From: an uncultured Bacillota bacterium
GTDB taxonomy: Bacteria > Bacillota > Clostridia > Peptostreptococcales > Anaerovoracaceae
Assembly: GCA_947302945.1 (NCBI GenBank)
Contig: CAMYWZ010000074.1
Span: 1-5,964, forward strand
DNA: 5,964 bases
Direction of reading: 5' to 3'
Part shown: piece by piece, positions 1 to 5,302 of the stretch
Layout of the letters: the number at the start of each line of letters is the position of its first letter
How positions within the stretch are numbered: position 1 is the stretch's first letter
Program-made: the position numbers and the translations under genes
Notes under the pieces: generated by a model
Seen by the model: the letters and a program-made list of their open reading frames with translations, nothing else
Database searches by the model: none
Told to the model about the DNA's origin: nothing

Positions 1-3
1 CAT
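1..3 (-). CDS. Possible start codon of a divergent gene that leaves the window
   Basis: The first three bases are CAT, which reads as ATG on the minus strand. It lies 6 bases downstream of a GGGAGGG ribosome binding site (minus strand, 16 to 10), itself downstream of a TATAAT box. This is how the start of a leftward gene would look. Nothing of the product is visible, so no function can be given, and the call rests only on the promoter and ribosome binding site context. Confidence 0.35.
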
Positions 4-52
4 GATGAGCCCTCCCGCAAATGATTATAAACACAGATGCAGCAAAGGTAAA
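4..52 (-). promoter_or_regulatory. Divergent leftward promoter and ribosome binding site
   Basis: On the minus strand a TTTACC element (52-47), a 17-base spacer and a perfect TATAAT (29-24) form a sigma-A-type promoter; the -35 matches consensus at 4 of 6 bases. A start of transcription near position 17 would leave a leader of only about 14 bases. GGGAGGG (16-10) follows, then an ATG at 3-1. The very short leader is plausible but unusual. Inferred by eye. Confidence 0.5.
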
Positions 53-107
53 GCCCGATCCTGTCCGTAAATGTGTTTTTCAACATCAATACTTTACAAT
101 AACTTCA

Positions 108-135
108 TTCACAGGGAGCGTTTTCGTGTTACAAT
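108..135 (+). promoter_or_regulatory. Promoter of the zinc-ribbon membrane protein gene
   Basis: TTCACA (108-113), a 16-base spacer and TACAAT (130-135) match the sigma-A consensus at 5 of 6 positions each. TG at 127-128 placed one base before the -10 gives an extended -10 element. Transcription would start near 142, leaving a leader of about 44 bases that carries AAGGAG (169-174), 11 bases before the ATG at 186. The ribosome binding site spacing is slightly long but workable. Confidence 0.55.
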
Positions 136-185
136 TCTTATGGCAGATACTGCTCTTTACAAGCAAACAAGGAGAGAAGAAATAG

Positions 186-1595
186 ATGTATTGTACTGAA
201 TGCGGAACGAAGATAGTGGACGGCGCCAGGTTCTGCCACAACTGCGGAGCCCCCGTGGTCTGGGTGTCTCTGGAGCCTGCCGCCGGGCCCGAAGAAGAAA
301 TATACGTCGAGGATGCTGCTCAGGCAGCGGAAGAAGCTGAAGATGCTGCTGTTCAGGCTGCAGGAGAAACTGCAGATGCTTCTGTTCCGACTGCAGAAGA
401 AAAAGCCGAAGAAACCGCTCAGGCGGCTGAAGATACGGATGCCGAACCGGAGGAAACACAGCCTCAGATCACCGGCAGGATAGCGGATCAGGCGGAGGCT
501 CTCGCGGCGAAATATAAAGAAGAGCCGGCTGAGACTCAGGCAGAAGCCAGGCAAGCCCGGGCAGAAGCCGGTCAGGTTCAGGCAGAAGCCATTCAGCCGA
601 AGGCCGAACAGGAGCCTGCGCCTTCCGATGCCCCTGAAAGCCCCGAAATGCCGCCTCAGAGCGAAGAAAACGCTCAGGTCGATAAAAGTATCGAAGAAGA
701 GATAAAAGGCTCTCAAAAGGCTGAAATCAGCCCTGACGAGGCACCCGCTCCGGCAGCGGTCCCGGCGCCGGCTCAGGCAGCGGTCCCTGCCGCGGAAGGT
801 CCTAAGACAGGACTCAGCCATATGCTCACGATGATACTCGCGGGCGCTTCCTTCCTCTTCGCCACCATAAGCATAAACAGCGCCAACTGGCCGCTTCGCG
901 CGGTGGTTCTGATCGCCTGTGCGGTCCTTATCTTCCTTGCCGCAAGAAAACTCGAGCTTCCCAGACAGATATTCGCGCTGCCGCTTACTCTGTTCCTTGC
1001 CGCAAGCCTCGCGGACAGGATCATCACGATGATAAAAAGGCTCATGAGCCACAACACGGCCGGTTTTTCCATCGAAGGGATAAGCTACAGGCTGGCCCTT
1101 CTGATCGCGCTCGTGCTGCTCATATTCATAGTCTACAGCACTTCAGGGAAGAAGAAGGCACCGACAGCCGTCTTCATGATCCTGAGCGCGCTGTTTGCCG
1201 TATATCACGCTTACGCCTTCGTGACGCTCATAGCGTACGGACGCGCGGTAGTAATGTACAACCTCGGAATGTTCGCGTTCTTTGCGGCATACGTTCTCAT
1301 AGCGTGGCGCTATCTTACGGGGCGCGCTGCGGCGGATGAGACAGAAGGCACACAGACCCACCTCAACCAGGTGCATGTAGAAAACAAGCCTGAAGTTCCT
1401 GCAGGGCAGCCTGCACAGCCGCAGACCTACAGTCAGAGCGGGCAGCCATCCCCTGCCCCCGCAGCCCAGACAGACAGCATATATACGGTGCCTCACATCC
1501 AGTCAGGATCCGGCGCGGCTTACTGCAGCCGCTGCGGCGAAAAGCTCACGGACGATTCAGCCTTCTGCCGCAAATGCGGCTATCCGGTAAGATAA
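186..1595 (+). CDS. Membrane protein with N- and C-terminal zinc ribbons (function unknown)
   Basis: A 469-residue protein that I do not recognise as a named gene. It opens with a zinc ribbon (Cys3, Cys6, Cys17, Cys20, CxxC-x10-CxxC) and closes with a second of the same spacing (Cys447, Cys450, Cys461, Cys464). Residues about 30-205 are rich in Ala, Glu, Gln and Pro, probably disordered or partly helical, with four heptad repeats at 118-145. About six hydrophobic helices follow, near 209-230, 236-254, 259-281, 301-318, 325-350 and 354-376. A Pro/Gln-rich linker (about 400-440) leads to the last ribbon. There is no signal peptide, and with an even number of helices both ribbons should sit in the cytoplasm. 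Such zinc-ribbon membrane proteins are common in Bacillota and mostly uncharacterised. ATG 186 is preceded by AAGGAG (169-174), and the first Cys is residue 3, which fixes the start. The radical SAM gene begins 31 bases after the stop with no terminator between them. Confidence 0.9.
   Translation: MYCTECGTKIVDGARFCHNCGAPVVWVSLEPAAGPEEEIYVEDAAQAAEEAEDAAVQAAGETADASVPTAEEKAEETAQAAEDTDAEPEETQPQITGRIADQAEALAAKYKEEPAETQAEARQARAEAGQVQAEAIQPKAEQEPAPSDAPESPEMPPQSEENAQVDKSIEEEIKGSQKAEISPDEAPAPAAVPAPAQAAVPAAEGPKTGLSHMLTMILAGASFLFATISINSANWPLRAVVLIACAVLIFLAARKLELPRQIFALPLTLFLAASLADRIITMIKRLMSHNTAGFSIEGISYRLALLIALVLLIFIVYSTSGKKKAPTAVFMILSALFAVYHAYAFVTLIAYGRAVVMYNLGMFAFFAAYVLIAWRYLTGRAAADETEGTQTHLNQVHVENKPEVPAGQPAQPQTYSQSGQPSPAPAAQTDSIYTVPHIQSGSGAAYCSRCGEKLTDDSAFCRKCGYPVR
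537..620 (+). repeat. Four diverged 21-bp tandem repeats (heptad repeat in the protein)
   Basis: The 12-base block CAGGCAGAAGCC or a one-base variant starts at 537, 558 and 579, exactly 21 bases apart, and a weaker fourth unit follows at 600. In the reading frame these are four 7-residue units (residues 118-145) of the form xAEAxQx, the last one degenerate. They lie in the Ala/Glu-rich segment of the zinc-ribbon protein and probably arose by internal duplication. Heptad spacing would suit a short helix or coiled coil, although prolines in the later units argue against a long one. Confidence 0.7.
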
Positions 1596-1626
1596 CGGAC
1601 ACGGACGGCAGCGCCTGGTATCTCCA

Positions 1627-2565
1627 ATGTTCAACGGCCTTCACTACAATTCCATATCGTCATGGCTTAAGGAGCGCTTCGGGTGCAGGGTGGTAAAACT
1701 TGCGCTTGACAGCGCTCTTACCTGTCCCAACAGGGACGGCAGCAAAGGGACCGGAGGCTGCAGCTTCTGCTCAGCCGGAGGCTCCGGGGACTTCGCCGGG
1801 AGCATCGGGGAGCAGATCAAAGGCGTTTCCCGCAAGTGGCGCCGTGAAGGCGGCTCCGAAGACATCCGCTATATTGCCTATTTTCAAAGCTTTTCGGGCA
1901 CCTACGCCCCCGCGGAAAAGCTCCGCGCCATGTGGGACGCCGCCCTTTCGCACGAAGGCGTCATAGGCCTTGCCGTCGCTACGCGCCCCGACTGCCTTCC
2001 GCCGGAAGTCCTCGCCCTGCTCGAGGAGTACAATAAAAAGACCTTCCTCTGGGTGGAGCTCGGCCTTCAGACCAGCCGTGAAGATACAGCCGAGGCCTTC
2101 AACCGCTGCTGGAAAAACTCCGAATTCGAGAAGGCCATGGCAGAGCTTGCCGAGCGCGGCATCAGGACTGTCGTGCACCTCATCCTCGGTCTTCCGGGAG
2201 AATCCAAGGAAGACATGACCGCCTCAGCCCGGTACGCCGCCTCATTCAGGCCCTTCGGCATCAAACTCCACATGCTGCACCTCATGAAAGGCACCCGCAT
2301 GGGCGAAGAGTACCTCAAAGCACCCTTCCCCCTTCTTTCGCGCGGGGAATACATAAGCATCGTCTGCGACATCCTTGAACAGATCCCGCAGGATATCACC
2401 ATCCACCGCCTCACAGGGGACGCGCCGCAGGAAACGCTCATAGCCCCGGACTGGACGCGGAACAAGCACGAGGTCTTAAACGGCATACAAAAAGAATTCA
2501 GACGACGCGGCACTTATCAGGGATACAGAGCGCAAAAATCGGAAGAATGTGGTATAATCAAATAA
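1627..2565 (+). CDS. TIGR01212-type radical SAM protein (YhcC/YtqA family)
   Basis: A 312-residue cytoplasmic radical SAM enzyme. The cluster-binding cysteines are Cys33, Cys45 and Cys48 in CPNRDG...GGCSFC, the long-spaced form typical of the YhcC (E. coli) / YtqA (B. subtilis) family rather than the usual CxxxCxxC. Other family motifs are VATRPDCLP (117-125), WVELGLQT (142-149), HLILGLPGE (184-192), a KLHMLHL segment near 213-219 and HRLTGDAP (260-267). Length and layout are those of a full member, so it should bind a 4Fe-4S cluster and cleave S-adenosylmethionine; the substrate of the family is not known to me. ATG 1627 is the only good start before the cysteine motif, but no clear Shine-Dalgarno sequence precedes it, so translation may depend on coupling to the upstream gene 31 bases away. 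The last codons contain a TATAAT that may serve the cyclophilin gene. Confidence 0.94.
   Translation: MFNGLHYNSISSWLKERFGCRVVKLALDSALTCPNRDGSKGTGGCSFCSAGGSGDFAGSIGEQIKGVSRKWRREGGSEDIRYIAYFQSFSGTYAPAEKLRAMWDAALSHEGVIGLAVATRPDCLPPEVLALLEEYNKKTFLWVELGLQTSREDTAEAFNRCWKNSEFEKAMAELAERGIRTVVHLILGLPGESKEDMTASARYAASFRPFGIKLHMLHLMKGTRMGEEYLKAPFPLLSRGEYISIVCDILEQIPQDITIHRLTGDAPQETLIAPDWTRNKHEVLNGIQKEFRRRGTYQGYRAQKSEECGIIK
2550..2558 (+). promoter_or_regulatory. Possible extended -10 promoter for the cyclophilin gene
   Basis: TGGTATAAT provides a consensus -10 (2553-2558) with the TGn extension (2550-2552), inside the last codons of the radical SAM gene. No good -35 is seen 16-18 bases upstream, so it would rely on the extended -10. 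Transcription would start near 2565 and give a leader of about 23 bases with AAGGAG at 2576-2581. It could be chance coding sequence. Confidence 0.45.
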
Positions 2566-2587
2566 AAATCACAAGAAGGAGAATGCA

Positions 2588-3094
2588 ATGTCTAACCCCA
2601 GAATAGAGATCGTCGTTAAAAACTACGGTACCATGACAGCCGAGCTTTATCCGGACATGGCTCCCAAAACCGTTGAAAACTTCATCAAGCTGGCCGAAGA
2701 GGATTTCTTCGCGGGCCTCATCTTCCACAGGGTCATAGAAGGCTTCATGATCCAGGGCGGGGGCTACACCGCGGACTTTAAGGATAAGGACGCAAAGACC
2801 ATAGAGGGCGAATTCAGAAGCAACGGCTTCGACGCAAACACCCTTAAGCACACCAGAGGCGTGCTTTCGATGGCCAGGACCAACGACCCGAATTCAGCCT
2901 CTTCCCAGTTCTTCGTCATGCACAGGGACGCTCCCCATCTCGACGGTCAGTACGCTGCCTTCGGCAAACTCACGGACGGCTTCGACGTGCTGGACAAGAT
3001 AGCCACATGCCGCACAGGCAGCCTCGGCTACTACATGCAGGACGTTCCTGTCGAGCCTATAGAGATAGAGACCATCAGAGTCATCGAAAAGTAA
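2588..3094 (+). CDS. ppiB: Cyclophilin-type peptidyl-prolyl cis-trans isomerase
   Basis: A 168-residue single-domain cyclophilin that catalyses cis-trans isomerisation of peptide bonds before proline and so assists protein folding. It has no signal peptide or lipobox, so it acts in the cytoplasm. The active site is plain: FHRVIEGFMIQGG (46-58) carries the catalytic Arg48 with Phe53, Met54 and Gln56, followed by GVLSMAR (91-97), SSQFFV (105-110) and HLDGQYAAFGKL (117-128). The residue matching human CypA Trp121 appears to be His117, as expected for bacterial cyclophilins with low cyclosporin affinity (inference). ATG 2588 is preceded by AAGGAG (2576-2581) at a spacing of 6, a strong site. The gene begins 22 bases after the radical SAM gene and ends about 30 bases before a strong terminator. 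Symbol by analogy with B. subtilis ppiB. Confidence 0.95.
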   Translation: MSNPRIEIVVKNYGTMTAELYPDMAPKTVENFIKLAEEDFFAGLIFHRVIEGFMIQGGGYTADFKDKDAKTIEGEFRSNGFDANTLKHTRGVLSMARTNDPNSASSQFFVMHRDAPHLDGQYAAFGKLTDGFDVLDKIATCRTGSLGYYMQDVPVEPIEIETIRVIEK

Positions 3095-3124
3095 CTCCCA
3101 AAGCGGCAGCATATACGGAGAAGC

Positions 3125-3154
3125 AAAAGATCCGGCACATACCGGATCTTTTTT
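3125..3154. terminator. Bidirectional intrinsic terminator between ppiB and the tRNA cluster
   Basis: An 11-base-pair stem (3125-3135 with 3142-3152, core AGATCCGG/CCGGATCT) closes a 6-base loop. Rightward it ends in six T (3149-3154), stopping the cyclophilin transcript; leftward it ends in four T, stopping the tRNA transcript. The rightward T run ends exactly at the last base of the encoded CCA of tRNA-Phe, so the two convergent units share this structure with no spare sequence. The leftward form is the weaker, with a short T run. Confidence 0.85.
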
Positions 3155-3229
3155 GGTGCCCAGTCTCGGAATTGAACCAAGGACACGTAAATTTTCAGTC
3201 TACTGCTCTACCAACTGAGCTAACTGGGC
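3154..3229 (-). tRNA. tRNA-Phe (anticodon GAA)
   Basis: A 76-base cloverleaf with encoded CCA. The acceptor stem GCCCAGT/ACTGGGC is fully paired, the D stem is GCTC/GAGC, the anticodon loop CTGAAAA gives GAA, and the T arm is CTTGG-TTCAATT-CCGAG with one G-T wobble. The discriminator base is A. It is the last gene of the minus-strand cluster, 5 bases after the CAT tRNA, and its CCA directly abuts the terminator hairpin, so 3' processing must cut right at the base of that stem. Confidence 0.97.
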
Positions 3230-3234
3230 TTATG

Positions 3235-3311
3235 TGGTGGGCCCTCAGGGACTTGAACCCGGGACCTGCCGGTTATGAGCCGGACGCTCTGACCAACTGA
3301 GCTAAGGGCCC
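3235..3311 (-). tRNA. tRNA with CAT anticodon (Ile2 or elongator Met)
   Basis: A 77-base cloverleaf with encoded CCA: acceptor GGGCCCT/AGGGCCC, D stem GCTC/GAGC, anticodon loop CTCATAA (anticodon CAT at 34-36), T loop TTCAAGT. The paired G1-C72 rules out an initiator tRNA. C4-G69 and C5-G68 in the acceptor stem match known TilS (lysidine) recognition pairs of E. coli tRNA-Ile2 and differ from E. coli elongator tRNA-Met, so I lean towards Ile2 reading ATA; Met cannot be excluded. Two stem mismatches are visible: T27-C43 in the anticodon stem and C50-T64 in the T stem. It lies 27 bases after tRNA-Pro and 5 before tRNA-Phe. Confidence 0.93.
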
Positions 3312-3338
3312 ACATACATATACTGCTGATCAAACCGA

Positions 3339-3415
3339 TGGTCGGGGTGACACGATTTGAACGTGCGGCCCTCTGCTCCCAAAGCAGATGCGCTACCAAG
3401 CTGCGCTACACCCCG
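3339..3415 (-). tRNA. tRNA-Pro (anticodon TGG)
   Basis: A 77-base cloverleaf with encoded CCA: acceptor CGGGGTG/CACCCCG, D stem GCGC/GCGC, anticodon stem TCTGC/GCAGA around loop TTTGGGA (anticodon TGG), T arm GCACG-TTCAAAT-CGTGT with one G-T wobble. The discriminator is A. The C1-G72 pair is typical of bacterial tRNA-Pro. It is the first gene of the minus-strand cluster, about 50 bases downstream of the predicted transcription start. Confidence 0.97.
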
Positions 3416-3471
3416 GCACACTTCTACAGAAGGGACAGATGACGCCTGCCGCAATCAACAGAACGTTACAG

Positions 3472-3515
3472 ATTTTACTCTATAGACCGCACTTTGTCAA
3501 CTAATATTTTTATTC
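3472..3515 (-). promoter_or_regulatory. Strong promoter of the tRNA cluster, with UP-like element
   Basis: On the minus strand a perfect TTGACA (3500-3495), a 17-base spacer and TAAAAT (3477-3472, 5 of 6) make a near-consensus sigma-A promoter. Just upstream, AATAAAAATATTAG (3514-3501) is A/T-only apart from one G, like an UP element of stable RNA promoters. Transcription should begin near 3465, giving a leader of about 50 bases before tRNA-Pro. The whole promoter sits within 56 bases of the pncB stop codon. Confidence 0.87.
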
Positions 3516-3517
3516 TC

Positions 3518-3540
3518 CGGGAAAACTTCAGGCCTTCCCG
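3518..3540 (-). other. Weak hairpin spanning the pncB stop codon
   Basis: CGGGAA and TTCCCG form a 6-base-pair stem with an 11-base loop that contains the pncB TGA. No T run follows in the direction of transcription; the next bases are GAGAATAAAAATATT. It does not qualify as an intrinsic terminator. It is the only structure seen between pncB and the tRNA promoter and may slow degradation or do nothing. Confidence 0.3.
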
Positions 3541-4727
3541 TCCCTTTGGAGCCTGAAGGCAACGGACCTCTTGAGGTACTCGAGATATTCCGGATCGCGG
3601 CACATTGCCTTCTCGGGATTGTCGGAAAGCTTGGCCACCGGATTGCCGTTCACGTACTGCAGCTTAATGACTATGTTGAGCGGTTCCACGCAGGTATCAT
3701 TGCTGCAGAAAGTGCCTATCCCGAACGACACCTTGGTCTTGTCCACGAAGTAATTATGGAGCTTCTGGGCCCTGTCGAAATCGAGGCTGTCGGAGAACAG
3801 AAGAGTCTTGGTCTTCGGGTCCACGCCGTAGCTTTTATAATGGTTTATGATCTTTTCGCCCCAGACGTACGGGTCTCCGCTGTCGTGGCGGACGCCGGTG
3901 TAGTTGTTGACCATGGAGCGGTCGAAATCCAGAAGGAACAGGTCTGTGGTGACGGTGTCGGAAAGAGCGGTTCCGTTATCGCCCTTGTACTCGTCGTACC
4001 AGTCCTGCATCGCGAAGTGGTTGGTGAAAGCAAGGGGTATGGATGGGATCCCCTGGTACATTTGCACGAATTCGTGAGCGTAGGTACCTATGGGGAGCAC
4101 ATTGAACTTCTTCGCGTAGAACACGTTTGACGTTCCGACGCAGTTCCTGGTCTCCCTGCAGAGCCTTTCGATGACGACGCCTTCCCACTCGCGCGAGAGC
4201 CTTCTCCTGCAGCCGAATTCCGCGAATTTGAAGGTGTAGGTGCCGTCGTTGAAAGCCTTGATCTTGGCGTCCAGCTTTTCTTCGGCGGACTTTAAAAGCG
4301 TGTTGTAATCGTACTGGAAGCGGAAGTAGACCTCGTTGATGATCTCGAGCAGGTATATCTCGAACTGCATTGCGGAAAACAGCGGGCCGTCCACGATGAC
4401 CTGGAGCTCGCCGCCGGGGAGGAGCTTGATCTTGACGTAGTCCCTCATCGGATGCCACAGGCGCATGAATTCCACATAGTCGTCCTTGATAAAACGTATG
4501 CTGCGGAGGTAATCCAGCTCTTCGTTCTTAAAGCGCAGGCTGCAGAGGTGGTCCACCTGGGAGCGTATCTCGCTTACCATCTCTTCGGTGAAAACTATGT
4601 CCTTGTTGCGGCACTTGAAGTAGTACTGGCCCATCAGGTTGGTGTGCTTGTGGAAGATGACCTGGTTCATGTTGAACTTGTAGAGGTCGGTATCGAGAAG
4701 CGATATGACTATGGGATCGAGTTTCAT
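3528..4727 (-). CDS. pncB: Nicotinate phosphoribosyltransferase
   Basis: A 399-residue enzyme that joins nicotinate to phosphoribosyl pyrophosphate, with ATP hydrolysis, to give nicotinate mononucleotide (NaMN), the first step of Preiss-Handler NAD salvage in the cytoplasm. Motifs in order: LLDTDLYKFNMNQ (10-22), FKFAEFGCRRR (166-176), GTYAHE (214-219) whose His218 fits the phosphorylated catalytic histidine of the family, GVRHDSGDP (278-286) and FSDSLD (311-316). Length equals that of E. coli PncB (about 400), which the motifs also resemble. The start is ATG 4727, preceded by AAAGGA (4741-4736) at a spacing of 8; the open frame runs upstream to 4901 but that part overlaps the adenylyltransferase gene and looks non-coding. 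It is the last gene of the NAD operon, 19 bases after its neighbour. No clear terminator follows, and the tRNA promoter begins almost at once. Confidence 0.96.
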   Translation of the reverse strand: MKLDPIVISLLDTDLYKFNMNQVIFHKHTNLMGQYYFKCRNKDIVFTEEMVSEIRSQVDHLCSLRFKNEELDYLRSIRFIKDDYVEFMRLWHPMRDYVKIKLLPGGELQVIVDGPLFSAMQFEIYLLEIINEVYFRFQYDYNTLLKSAEEKLDAKIKAFNDGTYTFKFAEFGCRRRLSREWEGVVIERLCRETRNCVGTSNVFYAKKFNVLPIGTYAHEFVQMYQGIPSIPLAFTNHFAMQDWYDEYKGDNGTALSDTVTTDLFLLDFDRSMVNNYTGVRHDSGDPYVWGEKIINHYKSYGVDPKTKTLLFSDSLDFDRAQKLHNYFVDKTKVSFGIGTFCSNDTCVEPLNIVIKLQYVNGNPVAKLSDNPEKAMCRDPEYLEYLKRSVAFRLQRDGKA

Positions 4728-4746
4728 TTCTTGTTTCCTTTCGCTG

Positions 4747-5301
4747 TTATATGCTGCTTGTGAATTGGTTTTCGTGTGAAGCGAGGACTTCCTTGCGGAG
4801 GTCTTCGAAGCGGTCCCGGAGCGCGGGATCGGTGTAGCGCATCCAGGAGTCCTTATCGCCCTCCAGCATGAAGCGGCGCATCTGTGTGGCCGAAATTTCA
4901 ATGGTTTTGGGCACGTAAAGCTCCGAGATCGTTACGCCTTTTACGCTGTCGAACCAGTCTATGCGGCGCTGCTCCTTGCCTGAAATGAAGAGGTCCGGAT
5001 CGGTGCCGAAGCGCTTTTCGACGTTCTCTATGACGTAGTCTCCCCAGCGGGAATTGTTGCCGACGCCTATGTCCGGGAGCGGATACACCTTGATGCGGTC
5101 CCCGCAGACCGTCTCGATCAGCTCTTTTCTGGTCTCGTAGGTGAAGGGGTTCTTGTTGGTGCCGTGTTCCTGCGAGGATCCTATGAACAGGCCGACCTCT
5201 TCGCACAGCTGCAGGGCCTTGTCTATCATGTAGACGTGCCCCGTGTGGAAGACCTGGAACCTGCCTATTATGATGCCAAGACGGAACGGTTTTTTATCCA
5301 T
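4747..5301 (-). CDS. nadM: Nicotinamide/nicotinate mononucleotide adenylyltransferase (NadM-like)
   Basis: A 184-residue nucleotidyltransferase that transfers AMP from ATP to a pyridine mononucleotide. The GRFQVFHTGH motif (13-22, a version of GRFQPxHxGH) binds ATP, NPFTYETR (51-58) matches the NadM/NadR NPFTxxxR segment, and ISATQMR (136-142) is the ISxTxxR signature. Residues 107-121 (SGKEQRRIDWFDSVK) fit the substrate region. There is no Nudix or kinase fusion. NadM proteins classically use NMN, but lying between nadE and pncB this one most likely makes NaAD from NaMN (inference from context). The start ATG 5301 lies one base after the nadE TGA, and its ribosome binding site GGAGGA (5312-5307) is inside the last nadE codons, which indicates translational coupling. 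Symbol by family resemblance; a broader 'adenylyltransferase family' call is the safe alternative. Confidence 0.83.
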   Translation of the reverse strand: MDKKPFRLGIIIGRFQVFHTGHVYMIDKALQLCEEVGLFIGSSQEHGTNKNPFTYETRKELIETVCGDRIKVYPLPDIGVGNNSRWGDYVIENVEKRFGTDPDLFISGKEQRRIDWFDSVKGVTISELYVPKTIEISATQMRRFMLEGDKDSWMRYTDPALRDRFEDLRKEVLASHENQFTSSI

Positions 5302-5302
5302 A

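Noticed and set aside
138..1052. A 304-codon leftward open frame opposite the zinc-ribbon gene
   Set aside because: It mirrors the Ala/Glu-rich repeat-like coding sequence, which leaves few stops on the other strand. The Phe/Arg/Ser-rich product has no motif and no convincing ribosome binding site, and the rightward gene has clear zinc ribbons and helices.
3007..3300. A 97-codon rightward open frame across the end of ppiB and two tRNA genes
   Set aside because: Its C-terminal part (WALRDLNPGPAGYEPDAL) is the translated antisense of a tRNA, a well-known false protein. It overlaps ppiB out of frame.
3518..3540. Intrinsic terminator after pncB
   Set aside because: The stem is only 6 base pairs with a large loop and no T run follows.
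3546..4130. A 194-codon rightward open frame opposite pncB
   Set aside because: Shadow of pncB on the other strand, with no motif or promoter; pncB motifs are unmistakable.
4728..4901. N-terminal extension of pncB by 58 residues
   Set aside because: The extension overlaps nadM in another frame, is Arg/Ser/Thr-rich without family resemblance, and ATG 4727 has its own ribosome binding site and gives the normal family length.
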